From contig NZ_FNSW01000001.1 of NCBI RefSeq assembly GCF_900104695.1, forward strand, positions 558,001 through 622,000: a DNA stretch of 64,000 nt, given 5' to 3'. This DNA comes from Paenibacillus sp. GP183 (lineage in GTDB: Bacteria > Bacillota > Bacilli > Paenibacillales > NBRC-103111). Under the pieces are notes generated by a model. It had not been told where the DNA came from. It saw only the letters and a program-made list of their open reading frames with translations, and made no database searches. Positions 35,285-44,195 of this stretch are shown piece after piece. The translations under genes and the position numbers were made by a program. The stretch's first letter is position 1, and each line of letters opens with the position of its first letter.

Positions 35285-38245
35285 ATGAACGACACAAAGG
35301 TTTCCATCCAAATAAACGGTAAAGAGATGAATGGCCTATCCGGACAAACGATTCTTGAAGCGGCTAACCAAGAAAAAGTGTTCATCCCTCAAATTTGTTA
35401 CAACCCGCAGCTTGGAGCTATTGAGACATGTGATACCTGCCTGGTCGAGGTGAACGGCGAGCTTGTCCGCTCCTGTTCGACTTTAGTGCAGCCTGGTGTG
35501 CAGATTTATACCGATTCCGCACTAGCGAAGGAAGCTCAGCTGGAAGCTATGTCGCGGATTTTGAAAAATCACGAGCTTTATTGCACAGTATGCGATAACA
35601 ATAACGGCAACTGTATTGTTCATAACACAACGGAGTTGCTTGAAATGGATCACCAGAAATATGAATTCCAACCCAAACCCTATGAGGTTGATTTGTCCCA
35701 TCCTATGTATCGCTATGATCCCAATCAATGCATCTTGTGCGGCAGGTGTGTGGAGGCATGCCAAGATCTGCAGGTAAACGAAACGCTGTCCATTGACTGG
35801 AATCGCGAGCAGCCTCGCGTGATCTGGGATCAGGACGTGCCGGCCGATATGTCGTCCTGTGTCTCTTGCGGTCATTGCGTAACAGTATGCCCTTGCAATG
35901 CTTTGATGGAAAAATCGATGCTGGGGGAAGCAGGTTATTTAACCGGGATTGCCTCTAATTTATTGGAGCCGATGATTGATCTCACCAAGAAAATCGAGCC
36001 AGGCTACCGTGAAATTTTCATGATATCCGAAATGGAAGCCGCAATGCGAAAATCCAGAATTAAACGGACGAAAACCGTATGCACCTACTGCGGTGTCGGA
36101 TGCAGTTTTGAGGTTTGGACGAAGGACAGAGAAATCCTAAAAATAGAACCTACGGTAGAAGCACCGGTGAATGGGGTCTCTACTTGCGTCAAAGGCAAAT
36201 GGGGATGGGATTTTGTCAACAGTGAAGAAAGGCTGACTAAGCCATTGATCCGCAAAGGTGACAAATTTGTAGAATCGACCTGGGATGAAGCACTGGATCT
36301 GATTGCAGCCAAGCTCGGCGAGATTAAAGAAAAGTCCGGACCCCATTCCATTGGGTATATTGCTTCCTCCAAATGCAGCAATGAAGATAATTTTATTTTT
36401 CAAAAATTCGCACGGGCCATTATGCAGACCAACAATGTCGATAACTGTTCCCGTTATTGTCAATCGCCGGCTACTGCTGGCCTCATGAGGACCGTTGGAT
36501 TAGGGGGAGACAGCGGGACCATTTATGACATCGCAAATGCCGATTTGGTGTTGATTATCGGAGCGAATCCCGCTGAATCTCATCCAGTCCTCGCTACTCG
36601 GGTCAAACGAGCGCATAAGCTGAACGGGCAGAAGTTGATTGTTGCAGATTTGCGTAAAAATGAAATGGCCGAGCGAGCGGATATGCATATCCATCCGAAA
36701 CCGGGAACCGATCTGGTATGGATCTCGGCGGTAACCAAATACATCATCGATCATGGTTGGGAAGACCGTAATTTTATTTCAGCTCGTGTACAGGGATATG
36801 ATCAATTCGTCGAGTCGCTAAGCAGGTTTACTCTTGAATATGCGCAGCAGGTTACCGGACTGTCACAGGATGAGCTCGTCCGGTTGGCCACGATGATCCA
36901 CGAATCGCCGTCCACTTGTATTCTATGGGCTATGGGCGTCACACAGCACTTGGGGGCAAGCGATACAAGCACGTCAATCTGTAATCTTCTGTTAGTTACC
37001 GGCAACTTCGGACGGACCGGGACTGGAGCTTACCCGCTCCGCGGCCATAACAACGTCCAGGGGGCTTGCGATTTCGGCACGTTACCCTCATACTTCCCAG
37101 GCTATGAGTCGGTCGCAAATGATGAAGTGCGTGCCCGTTATGAGCAAGCATGGAATGTTAAGCTTCCGAATGAAGCCGGATACGATAACCATCAAATGGT
37201 GGAGGGTATTGAAAAAGGCGACCTGAAAGCTCTGTATTTATTTGGAGAAGAGATGGCTATGGTGGACTCCAACTCCAACTTTGTCGAGGAAATGTTCGGA
37301 AGGCTGGAATTTTTCGTGGTCCAGGATATATTTTTTACGAGAACCGCGCAGTATGCCGATGTGGTGCTGCCTGCAGCACCCAGCCTGGAAAAGGAAGGAA
37401 CTTTTACAAACACCGAAAGACGTATCCAGCGTTTCTATAAGGTGTTTGAACCAATGGGCGAATCAAAGCCTGATTGGCAGATTATTCAGGAGGTGGCCAA
37501 CCGGCTGGGTGCGAACTGGAACTATACGCATCCTGGCGAGATCATGGCAGAAGCCGCCAGTCTGGCCCCGCTGTTTGCCGGTGTGAGCTACGAGCTGCTT
37601 GAAGGCTGGAACAGCCAGGTTTGGCCGGTTGCTCCGAACGGCGAAAGCACACCTCTTTTATATAAGAATCAGTTCGGATTTCCGGATGGAAAAGCCCGCC
37701 TGTATCCCGTGGATTGGACGCCTCCGTTTGAGCCGAAGGATTATGATCTTCACTTGAACAATGGGCGTATTTTGGAACATTTTCACGAGGGCAATATGAC
37801 TTACCAAGCGGAAGGCATTCGGCATAAAGTACCGGGTATTTGGCTGGAAGTTTCTCGTGAGCTTGCACAGGAGAGAGGGCTTGAAGACGGAACTACGGTC
37901 CGTCTGACTTCTCCTTATGGACAAACAAAAGTTCCGGTGCTGATAACCGATCGTGTTCAGGGAAATGAACTGTATCTGCCCATGCATACAAGGCAAGCGG
38001 AGGAAGCTGTCAATCGGTTGACAAGCAGCTACTTTGACATCGTCACTCATACACCGGTCTTTAAGGAGATGAATGTCAATATGGAGATTGTCGAGCAAAA
38101 GGGTGAAATCCCGCTTCCTCGTGTAAACCACCGATTTGCCGAGCGAAACCCGCAAATTGGAGTCAAGGTGGAGGAGAAATGGCAGAGGAACGATTTTGTA
38201 CCCGTGGCAGAAATGGTTCGGAAGGAGACTGAGCAGCATGGCTAA
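35285..38245 (+). CDS. molybdopterin formate dehydrogenase, catalytic subunit (YrhE/YjgC type)
   Basis: 986 residues, cysteine form. Domains in order: [2Fe-2S] ferredoxin (C38, C49, C52 and a later Cys in VRSCS), a His/Cys [4Fe-4S] segment (YCTVCDNNNGNC), two [4Fe-4S] motifs (CILCGRCVEACQ; CVSCGHCVTVCPC), the catalytic [4Fe-4S] motif CTYCGVGC, and the bis-MGD domain whose active-site cysteine is in NCSRYCQSPA. C-terminal molydopterin-dinucleotide-binding barrel is complete. Oxidises formate; electrons go probably to NAD or ferredoxin via a partner not present here. The ATG has GAGGTG upstream. Overlaps a DUF1641 gene, as yrhE-yrhD in B. subtilis. No fdhD in the window. Confidence 0.93.
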   Translation: MNDTKVSIQINGKEMNGLSGQTILEAANQEKVFIPQICYNPQLGAIETCDTCLVEVNGELVRSCSTLVQPGVQIYTDSALAKEAQLEAMSRILKNHELYCTVCDNNNGNCIVHNTTELLEMDHQKYEFQPKPYEVDLSHPMYRYDPNQCILCGRCVEACQDLQVNETLSIDWNREQPRVIWDQDVPADMSSCVSCGHCVTVCPCNALMEKSMLGEAGYLTGIASNLLEPMIDLTKKIEPGYREIFMISEMEAAMRKSRIKRTKTVCTYCGVGCSFEVWTKDREILKIEPTVEAPVNGVSTCVKGKWGWDFVNSEERLTKPLIRKGDKFVESTWDEALDLIAAKLGEIKEKSGPHSIGYIASSKCSNEDNFIFQKFARAIMQTNNVDNCSRYCQSPATAGLMRTVGLGGDSGTIYDIANADLVLIIGANPAESHPVLATRVKRAHKLNGQKLIVADLRKNEMAERADMHIHPKPGTDLVWISAVTKYIIDHGWEDRNFISARVQGYDQFVESLSRFTLEYAQQVTGLSQDELVRLATMIHESPSTCILWAMGVTQHLGASDTSTSICNLLLVTGNFGRTGTGAYPLRGHNNVQGACDFGTLPSYFPGYESVANDEVRARYEQAWNVKLPNEAGYDNHQMVEGIEKGDLKALYLFGEEMAMVDSNSNFVEEMFGRLEFFVVQDIFFTRTAQYADVVLPAAPSLEKEGTFTNTERRIQRFYKVFEPMGESKPDWQIIQEVANRLGANWNYTHPGEIMAEAASLAPLFAGVSYELLEGWNSQVWPVAPNGESTPLLYKNQFGFPDGKARLYPVDWTPPFEPKDYDLHLNNGRILEHFHEGNMTYQAEGIRHKVPGIWLEVSRELAQERGLEDGTTVRLTSPYGQTKVPVLITDRVQGNELYLPMHTRQAEEAVNRLTSSYFDIVTHTPVFKEMNVNMEIVEQKGEIPLPRVNHRFAERNPQIGVKVEEKWQRNDFVPVAEMVRKETEQHG

Positions 38246-38714
38246 GGCGATCAGCTATATTGAGCGCAAGCTTCCGACCGATGAAGAACTGCAGGCCGAA
38301 TCGTTAGCAGATGTTTTGAAAGCTATCAGCGATAACCGTCAAGCTATTCTTGCTTTTCTGGATATTCTCAAGGAAATGGAGAATTCGGGAATGCTCGACA
38401 TCATCCGGGGAATCATGAAAAACAGGACAAGTCTGGGTTCGGTCGGTATGGAGTTTATCAATGTTGCGAAAATACCGAACATGCTTAAAAATGTCATCAT
38501 GGCTTCTCAATTTCTGGGACGCATTGAACCCAAGGACACGGAGAAACTGATAAACGGACTGGACAGCGGTTTGAAGAAAGCGATGAAAAAAGAGGAAGAA
38601 TCCATTAGCATGTTGGGCTTACTGGGTTTATTGCGCGATCCCGATGTCAAAACCACTTTGTCCAAAGGTCTTCATCTCCTGCAAGGAATGGGGAAGAGCT
38701 TGAACAGCAAATAA
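38238..38714 (+). CDS. yrhD: DUF1641 protein, formate dehydrogenase partner (YrhD)
   Basis: 158 residues, helical. The segment NRQAILAFLDILKEMENSGMLDII and GLLGLLRDPDVKTTLSKGL are typical of DUF1641. The start overlaps the formate dehydrogenase gene by 8 nt and has AAGGAGA upstream; the long in-frame extension from 38136 lies inside the dehydrogenase gene. The fixed pairing with FdhA-like genes in Bacilli suggests an accessory or assembly role. Confidence 0.9.
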   Translation: MAKAISYIERKLPTDEELQAESLADVLKAISDNRQAILAFLDILKEMENSGMLDIIRGIMKNRTSLGSVGMEFINVAKIPNMLKNVIMASQFLGRIEPKDTEKLINGLDSGLKKAMKKEEESISMLGLLGLLRDPDVKTTLSKGLHLLQGMGKSLNSK

Positions 38715-38741
38715 ACTGTTATACGGGTTGAGAGTTTTAGA

Positions 38742-38781
38742 AAAACGGGCTGAGGGTAAATCCTCAGCCCGTTTTCATTTT
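38742..38781 (+). terminator. terminator after the formate dehydrogenase unit
   Basis: AAAACGGGCTGAGG pairs perfectly with CCTCAGCCCGTTTT, then a T-rich tail. Confidence 0.9.
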
Positions 38782-38856
38782 TTAAGGTGAAACTCAGAAT
38801 CTATGTGGTCATATTTCTTTTGGATAGATAATACAATGAGCATAAATGGAGTATTT

Positions 38857-41199
38857 ATGAAAATAGGGTGTGAAATGGATACAATTGGCCGCAATATCGT
38901 ACGAAAAGACGCCTTGGAGAAGGTAACGGGAGCGGCCAAATATACAGCCGATCTGGTTACCTCTGATTCGTTATATGCCAAAATGGTTGTCAGTCCTTAC
39001 GCTCATGCACGGATTATTTCTGTTGATTTATCCATTGCGCAACGTATACCGGGTGTGCTAACGATATTGATCGGTAGAGACGCCAACCTGTTAACCGGCG
39101 AAGAAATTAAGGACCGTCCTATAATTGCCTTTGATAGAGTTCGGTATTATGGGGAGCCGGTTGCTGTAGTTGTAGCCGATTCACCTGAAGCTGCTATTCG
39201 TGCCGCGAGGCTGATTCTCATAACCTATTCACCGCTTCCGGTGGTTCATACTCCGACCCAAGCTTATCAACAAGGAGCACCTCTTATTCACGAAAATCTG
39301 GGTAAGTACGAAAAAATCCCGGGCGTTTTACCAAAGCCCGGTACGAATATATGCAACCACACCAAAATACAAAAGGGGAACATGGAGCAAGGCTGGGCAG
39401 ATAGTGCTGTTACTGTAGAGGTGAATGTCTCCTTCCCGCCATCAGACCACGCTGCCATGGAAACGCGCAGTGTCAGTGCTGAAATCCTGCCTGATGGCCA
39501 TGTGATCATCCATTCGGCTACACAAGTCCCATTCGCAATCAAAAAAATGCTGAGCTCCACATTCGGTCTGAGCCAAGGGGAAATCACCGTCCATACTCCA
39601 TTAGTTGGTGGTTCGTACGGGGGCAAGTCAGCCATTCAGCTTGAATTTATCGTTTATTTGGCTTCAAAAAAGGTAGGAGGCCGAAAAGTTGAGCTGACCA
39701 ATTCGCGTGAGGAGGATTTCACGACATCACCGGTTCATATCGGGTTGGATGCACGGGTGAAACTGGGCTGCGATTCAGAAGGCTTCTTTCAGGCTGCCGA
39801 AATATTTTTTTTATTTGACGGCGGTGCTTATTCGGACAAAGCCGTCCTAATAAGTCGGGCTGCCGCGATCGATTGTACGGGGCCTTATCATATGCCCAAT
39901 GTTCGGTGCGACTCGTTATGCATGTATACGAATCACCCCTATGCGACATCGTTCCGTGGCTTCGGTCATCCCGAATTAACCTTTGCCATTGAACGGTCCA
40001 TGGAGCTATTGGCGGAAAAATTATCGATGGACCCGCTTGAGCTTCGTTGGAAAAACGCGATTCGACCCGGCCAAACAACCCCGACTCAGGTTGTTTTAAA
40101 TGAAAGCAAAATCGGTGATACCCGCCGCTGCATTGAAAGGGTGAAAGAATTGATCGCATGGAAGGAAGGACAGCACATCAAAGTTGGTCCCGACCTCATA
40201 AGAGCGAAAGGGATGAGCTGTTTTTGGAAAACGTCTATCCTCGCAACAAATGCCGGGTCCGGAGCGATTCTTACATTCAACGCGGACGGAACCGTCAATC
40301 TAAGCTGTGGGGTTGTCGAAATCGGCACAGGCTCGCGAACGGCACTCGCACAGGTCGCATCCGAAGCTTTGCAGATCGATATCGACCGGATCTACGTAAA
40401 GATGGATATCGATACGAGTCTTGCGCCGGAACATTGGAAAACCGTGGCTTCGAGAGGAATGTGGATGGCGGGCAGAGCGGTGCTCGCTGCTTGTCAAGAC
40501 GCGATTCGCCAGCTCTTTCAAACAGCATCCCAGGTTTTACGATGTTCCATGGACGATTTGGGGATACGTGACGGATATGTCTTTATCATGGGTGAACCGG
40601 AACGAAAATTGGCTGTCAAAGACATCGCCTACGGCTATGTGTACCCGAATGGCAATGCGATCGGAGGGCAAGTCATAGGTCGGGGCCAATATACACTTCA
40701 GGGCATGACATACCTTGACCCTGAGACCGGAAAAGGCGTCCCGGGACCGGATTGGACGGTCGGGGCCCAGGCAGTGGAGGTCGAATGGAATTCCCGTGAT
40801 TATACATATAAAATATTACGGGCTGTCACGGTTATCGATGCCGGAACGATCATTAACCCGAAACTTGCGGAAGGACAGGTTAAAGGAGCAATGCACATGG
40901 GTTTGAGTTTTGCCAGCCGGGAGGGATTTATATTCGATCAACAGGGGATCGTTTTGAATACACAATTTCGAACCTACAAAGTGCTCCGTTACGGAGAAAA
41001 TCCCGATTATACGGTTGAGTTCGTCGTGACGCCGTCCCACGAGACAGCCTACGGACTGCGAGGCATTGGGGAGCACGGTTTGATCGGCATGCCGGCCGCG
41101 CTTGCGAACAGTCTATCAAGGGCAGCCGGCGTTCCGCTGAATCGTCTCCCGCTATTGCCGGAACTGATTTGGCGTGTGAAAACGGGTGGCAAACCATGA
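38857..41199 (+). CDS. xanthine dehydrogenase-family molybdopterin-binding subunit
   Basis: 780 residues. N-terminal aldehyde-oxidase a/b hammerhead domain (RKDALEKVTGAAKYTADL, HARIISVD, VRYYGEPVAVVVAD) and C-terminal Moco-binding domain (GGSYGGKSA, RGFGHPE, GIGEHGLIG with the catalytic Glu about 739). Hydroxylates an N-heterocycle or aldehyde; substrate not readable by eye. Start: the ATG at 38857 with GGAG 5 nt upstream, or the ATG at 38875. The gene is followed without gaps by the FAD and [2Fe-2S] subunits, giving a three-gene L-M-S enzyme. Locally richer in GC than its neighbours, which may mean acquisition. Confidence 0.92.
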   Translation: MKIGCEMDTIGRNIVRKDALEKVTGAAKYTADLVTSDSLYAKMVVSPYAHARIISVDLSIAQRIPGVLTILIGRDANLLTGEEIKDRPIIAFDRVRYYGEPVAVVVADSPEAAIRAARLILITYSPLPVVHTPTQAYQQGAPLIHENLGKYEKIPGVLPKPGTNICNHTKIQKGNMEQGWADSAVTVEVNVSFPPSDHAAMETRSVSAEILPDGHVIIHSATQVPFAIKKMLSSTFGLSQGEITVHTPLVGGSYGGKSAIQLEFIVYLASKKVGGRKVELTNSREEDFTTSPVHIGLDARVKLGCDSEGFFQAAEIFFLFDGGAYSDKAVLISRAAAIDCTGPYHMPNVRCDSLCMYTNHPYATSFRGFGHPELTFAIERSMELLAEKLSMDPLELRWKNAIRPGQTTPTQVVLNESKIGDTRRCIERVKELIAWKEGQHIKVGPDLIRAKGMSCFWKTSILATNAGSGAILTFNADGTVNLSCGVVEIGTGSRTALAQVASEALQIDIDRIYVKMDIDTSLAPEHWKTVASRGMWMAGRAVLAACQDAIRQLFQTASQVLRCSMDDLGIRDGYVFIMGEPERKLAVKDIAYGYVYPNGNAIGGQVIGRGQYTLQGMTYLDPETGKGVPGPDWTVGAQAVEVEWNSRDYTYKILRAVTVIDAGTIINPKLAEGQVKGAMHMGLSFASREGFIFDQQGIVLNTQFRTYKVLRYGENPDYTVEFVVTPSHETAYGLRGIGEHGLIGMPAALANSLSRAAGVPLNRLPLLPELIWRVKTGGKP

Positions 41200-42035
41200 T
41201 CGAATTTGATTTTGAATACTATCGTCCTTCGACGATCGAGGAAGCCGTCAGACTCTACCATGTGCTGTATACAAGGGGAAAGAGCCCTATTTACTACTCG
41301 GGTGGTACGGAAATCATCACATTGGCAAGAGCAGGCCAGATCAAGATGGGGGCGGTTATCGATATAAAAGGTATAGCGGAAAGCCGCATTTACGGTTATC
41401 GCGAACAGGAGCTTGTCATCGGATCCTCAGTCACATTGACACAATTGTCCGAGGTCCCGGAATTTCCTCTTCTTGCTTTGACCGGGAGCCATGTAGCAGA
41501 CCATACGGCCCGAAACAAAATCACAATTGGTGGAAATATTTGCGGCGAAATTATTTACAGGGAAGCTGTCCTGCCGTTTCTATTGGCGGAAAGCCGCGTC
41601 GTAATCGCAGGAAGAAATGGGGTGAGGACCGTCCCGATTTTAAATGTCTTCCGGCAAAGGCTGTTACTGGAAAGAGGGGAGTGGCTTGTCCAAATATTAA
41701 CCGACCGCAGAATGCTCCAATTGCCCTTTTACAGTGTTAAAAAACGCAAGCTTGATCTCATCGACTATCCTCTTCTTACGCTCTCAGCCCTCAAAATCGG
41801 TGATTTTATTAGAGTCGCCATAAGCGGATTAATATCCTACCCCTTTCGTTCAGATGAGGTCGAGAATATTTTGAACAATCGAGACTCGCCTCTGGAGGAA
41901 CGTATACGGCTAGCTGTTCAAAAGCTGCCTTCACCAGTTTTGGACGACTGGCTGGGATCGGCGGATTACCGGCTTTTCGTGTTAAAAAATACGTTGGTCG
42001 AGATGTTTACAGCGCTGGAGGGAGGATCATTTTGA
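41196..42035 (+). CDS. FAD-binding subunit of the xanthine dehydrogenase-family enzyme
   Basis: 279 residues, CoxM/XdhB type. FAD-binding segments: YYSGGTEIITLARAG (about 34-48) and TARNKITIGGNICGEIIYREAVLPFLLAESRVVIAG. The family usually shows TIGGN followed by A-D/P-S-D; here it is followed by ICGEIIYRE, a mild deviation. Overlaps the molybdopterin subunit by 4 nt and shares one base with the next start. C-terminal CO-dehydrogenase-flavoprotein domain is short. Confidence 0.88.
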   Translation: MIEFDFEYYRPSTIEEAVRLYHVLYTRGKSPIYYSGGTEIITLARAGQIKMGAVIDIKGIAESRIYGYREQELVIGSSVTLTQLSEVPEFPLLALTGSHVADHTARNKITIGGNICGEIIYREAVLPFLLAESRVVIAGRNGVRTVPILNVFRQRLLLERGEWLVQILTDRRMLQLPFYSVKKRKLDLIDYPLLTLSALKIGDFIRVAISGLISYPFRSDEVENILNNRDSPLEERIRLAVQKLPSPVLDDWLGSADYRLFVLKNTLVEMFTALEGGSF

Positions 42036-42502
42036 TGGATCAATCACGTTGTTTGACTAAATTAATGGTGAATGGGGAAGTAAGGAGAGTGGAATTTCGA
42101 GCAGCGGAAACATTGCTGGATGTCTTGCGCGGTCCGCTTGGTCTAACTGGTTCCAAACCCGGATGTTTGAATGGAGATTGCGGAACTTGTACAGTTCTTG
42201 TTGACAGTTGGCCGATGAAATCGTGTATCATGCTGGGCGTGGAAGTGATCGGCAAGTCCATTGTAACGATCGAAGGAATCAAAGGTTCAGCGGTACAAAG
42301 AGCTTTTATCGAAAATAATGCGTTCCAATGCGGTTATTGTACACCCGGGTTTATTATGAACATCGAAGGCTTAGTCCAAAACCATCCGTATGCGAACGAT
42401 GATATTATTGAAGAATGGTTGCAATCGAATATCTGCCGATGCACCTGCTATGAGGAAATCAAGGCAGCGGCGATTTCCGTGTTGAGAGAAAACAATCCTT
42501 AA
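42035..42502 (+). CDS. [2Fe-2S] subunit of the xanthine dehydrogenase-family enzyme
   Basis: 155 residues. First cluster: CLNGDCGTC and a later SC (KPGCLNGDCGTCTVLVD ... MKSC); second cluster in the helical domain: CGYCTPGF and CRCTCYEE. Passes electrons from Moco to FAD. The ATG at 42035 shares its A with the previous stop codon TGA; GGAGGGAGGA is the SD. Last gene of the three-subunit unit; a perfect terminator follows. Confidence 0.95.
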   Translation: MDQSRCLTKLMVNGEVRRVEFRAAETLLDVLRGPLGLTGSKPGCLNGDCGTCTVLVDSWPMKSCIMLGVEVIGKSIVTIEGIKGSAVQRAFIENNAFQCGYCTPGFIMNIEGLVQNHPYANDDIIEEWLQSNICRCTCYEEIKAAAISVLRENNP

Positions 42503-42506
42503 CCAC

Positions 42507-42550
42507 ATAAAAGACCACATTCCAAGTATTGGAATGTGGTCTTTTATCAA
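42507..42550. terminator. bidirectional terminator
   Basis: ATAAAAGACCACATTCCA (42507-42524) and its perfect 18-bp complement (42530-42547) around AGTAT. The stem begins and ends in A/T runs, so it could act on both strands. Confidence 0.9.
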
Positions 42551-42698
42551 TTGAAGATATGGCTATCTTAGACCTAATGTGGAGTCCTTTAAAGACTTTT
42601 CGCCTTTTGGATTACTTTTATGTAAAATGAGGTATGTGATAATTCATTTGTATTTACTGATTAATGATTTTAAAATTAATGGAAGGGGGGCTGTCCTG

Positions 42699-43511
42699 AT
42701 GTTTATTACCAAACATGATGGATATTTATTTATTGTCAATCAATATGATCATTCCGTACAAGCGGGAGAGGTAGTAAGGCATTGGGGGAATGTTCATTTT
42801 GCCTGGCCGGAGGCTTTTCAATCACTTTGTTTAGCCGTAGAAAAGCACGATATTGGTTGGATAGAATCGGATTCAAAGGTCGTGTTTGATCCCGAAACCA
42901 GACAGCCTGTTCCTTTCAATCGTGTGGATCTACTTCAGCATGTTGAGTTTTACGGTAAGGGATATGAGCAAGTAGCAGCGGAGGATCCATATGCCGGGCT
43001 TTTGGTAGGGATGCACTGGATAGGATTATATACGAGTCGTTTTGGATATGATCCGTCGTTCACGTTTAGAGTACCCGATGAATTGGTTCCATTTATGAAT
43101 GAGAAGATCATCAACACGCAAAAGGGTTGGATTGATCTGAAGATGAAATTGTGGAATAAAAAGGAGCCCAGAAGCCGATTTGAAGATCAGCTATGGATGA
43201 ATTATGAGATAGTTCAATTTATGGACCGCCTTTCACAGTATGTATCTATACATACCTTGGATACGCAGAATCAATTTATATTGGGTCCTGTACGTCAAAC
43301 CGTAGATAGTGAAGGGGTTATGTTTACGGTTCAAGGGCAAGGTGACGGAAACGTTGTTGTAGACCCATTCCCATTTGATTCCGAGGTGGAAACTACTGTC
43401 CATTTGCGTAAAATTCCAGATATCTCTTATGGATCGCATGAGGAAGTTTATCAAACTATGGAAGAAGCTGCAATTGAGCGAGTGACCTGGAAGTTCATAC
43501 CTGCTAAATAA
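42699..43511 (+). CDS. DUF3891 family protein
   Basis: 270 residues. The N-terminal half has the pattern of DUF3891: YDHSVQAGEVVRHWG, AVEKHDIGWIESD, a pattern of conserved His, Asp and Trp residues that suggests a metal site of the HD-domain kind (inference). Start ATG at 42699 behind GGAAGGGGGG; the frame is open to 42579, but with no SD. Upstream of a MocA-like gene (49 bp) and a dehydrogenase gene (15 bp), probably one operon. Function unknown. Confidence 0.8.
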   Translation: MFITKHDGYLFIVNQYDHSVQAGEVVRHWGNVHFAWPEAFQSLCLAVEKHDIGWIESDSKVVFDPETRQPVPFNRVDLLQHVEFYGKGYEQVAAEDPYAGLLVGMHWIGLYTSRFGYDPSFTFRVPDELVPFMNEKIINTQKGWIDLKMKLWNKKEPRSRFEDQLWMNYEIVQFMDRLSQYVSIHTLDTQNQFILGPVRQTVDSEGVMFTVQGQGDGNVVVDPFPFDSEVETTVHLRKIPDISYGSHEEVYQTMEEAAIERVTWKFIPAK

Positions 43512-43559
43512 GGAGGAGTAAGAAGAAAGAAAGGAACTAAGAATTAAGGAGATTAATCA

Positions 43560-44180
43560 ATGAAATCGGTTGCTTCTGCAGAGGTATATGGAATAGTGCC
43601 AGCGAGTGGTTTTTCTAGACGGATGGGAAAACAAAAGCTGCTTCTTTCATGGCAAAATACCCCCCTCCTTGAACATGTTTTAACAACAGCCCAAAATTCA
43701 TCACTAAGAGAAGTTTTATCTATAATTCCTGCTGGAGATGAAGAATGCAGTAGAATCAATAAGCAAAGCAATTGCCATACTGTATATAATGACAATCCCG
43801 AGAGAGGTATTGGATACAGTCTGGCACTTGGAGTTAAGCAAATTCCAAGAACGGCTGATGCAGTGATCATTTTACTCGGTGATCAGCCTGAATTAAAACG
43901 GGATGACATTGAAAACGTCATTCTTCGTTACCAGGATCTTTTAGAAAATCAAAGTGATTCGAAAGTAATTATTCAAACGCAATATACAGATAATAAGGTG
44001 GGTCACCCTATATTATTTTCTAAACATTTCTTTTCCGATATTTCTCAATTGGATGGAGATCGGGGAGGTAATAGTATTATTACTTCTAATTTAAAATATA
44101 AATCTCTTGTTGAAAGTAAACATGCTTACCCTGATGATATTGATACAATAGAAGACTTTAATCGATTACTTGACAGATAA
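43560..44180 (+). CDS. MocA-like molybdenum cofactor cytidylyltransferase / NTP transferase
   Basis: 206 residues. N-terminal nucleotidyltransferase motif GIVPASGFSRRMGKQKLL (the usual LAAGxSxRMG), ILLGDQPEL as the metal-binding Asp motif, GHPILFSKHFF and GDRGGNSII further on. MocA attaches CMP to molybdopterin to form the cytosine dinucleotide needed by xanthine-dehydrogenase-family enzymes; its place 1 kb after such an enzyme supports this. V-P replaces the usual L-A at the motif start. SD GGAG. Confidence 0.82.
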   Translation: MKSVASAEVYGIVPASGFSRRMGKQKLLLSWQNTPLLEHVLTTAQNSSLREVLSIIPAGDEECSRINKQSNCHTVYNDNPERGIGYSLALGVKQIPRTADAVIILLGDQPELKRDDIENVILRYQDLLENQSDSKVIIQTQYTDNKVGHPILFSKHFFSDISQLDGDRGGNSIITSNLKYKSLVESKHAYPDDIDTIEDFNRLLDR

Positions 44181-44195
44181 TTGGAGGAGTTTATC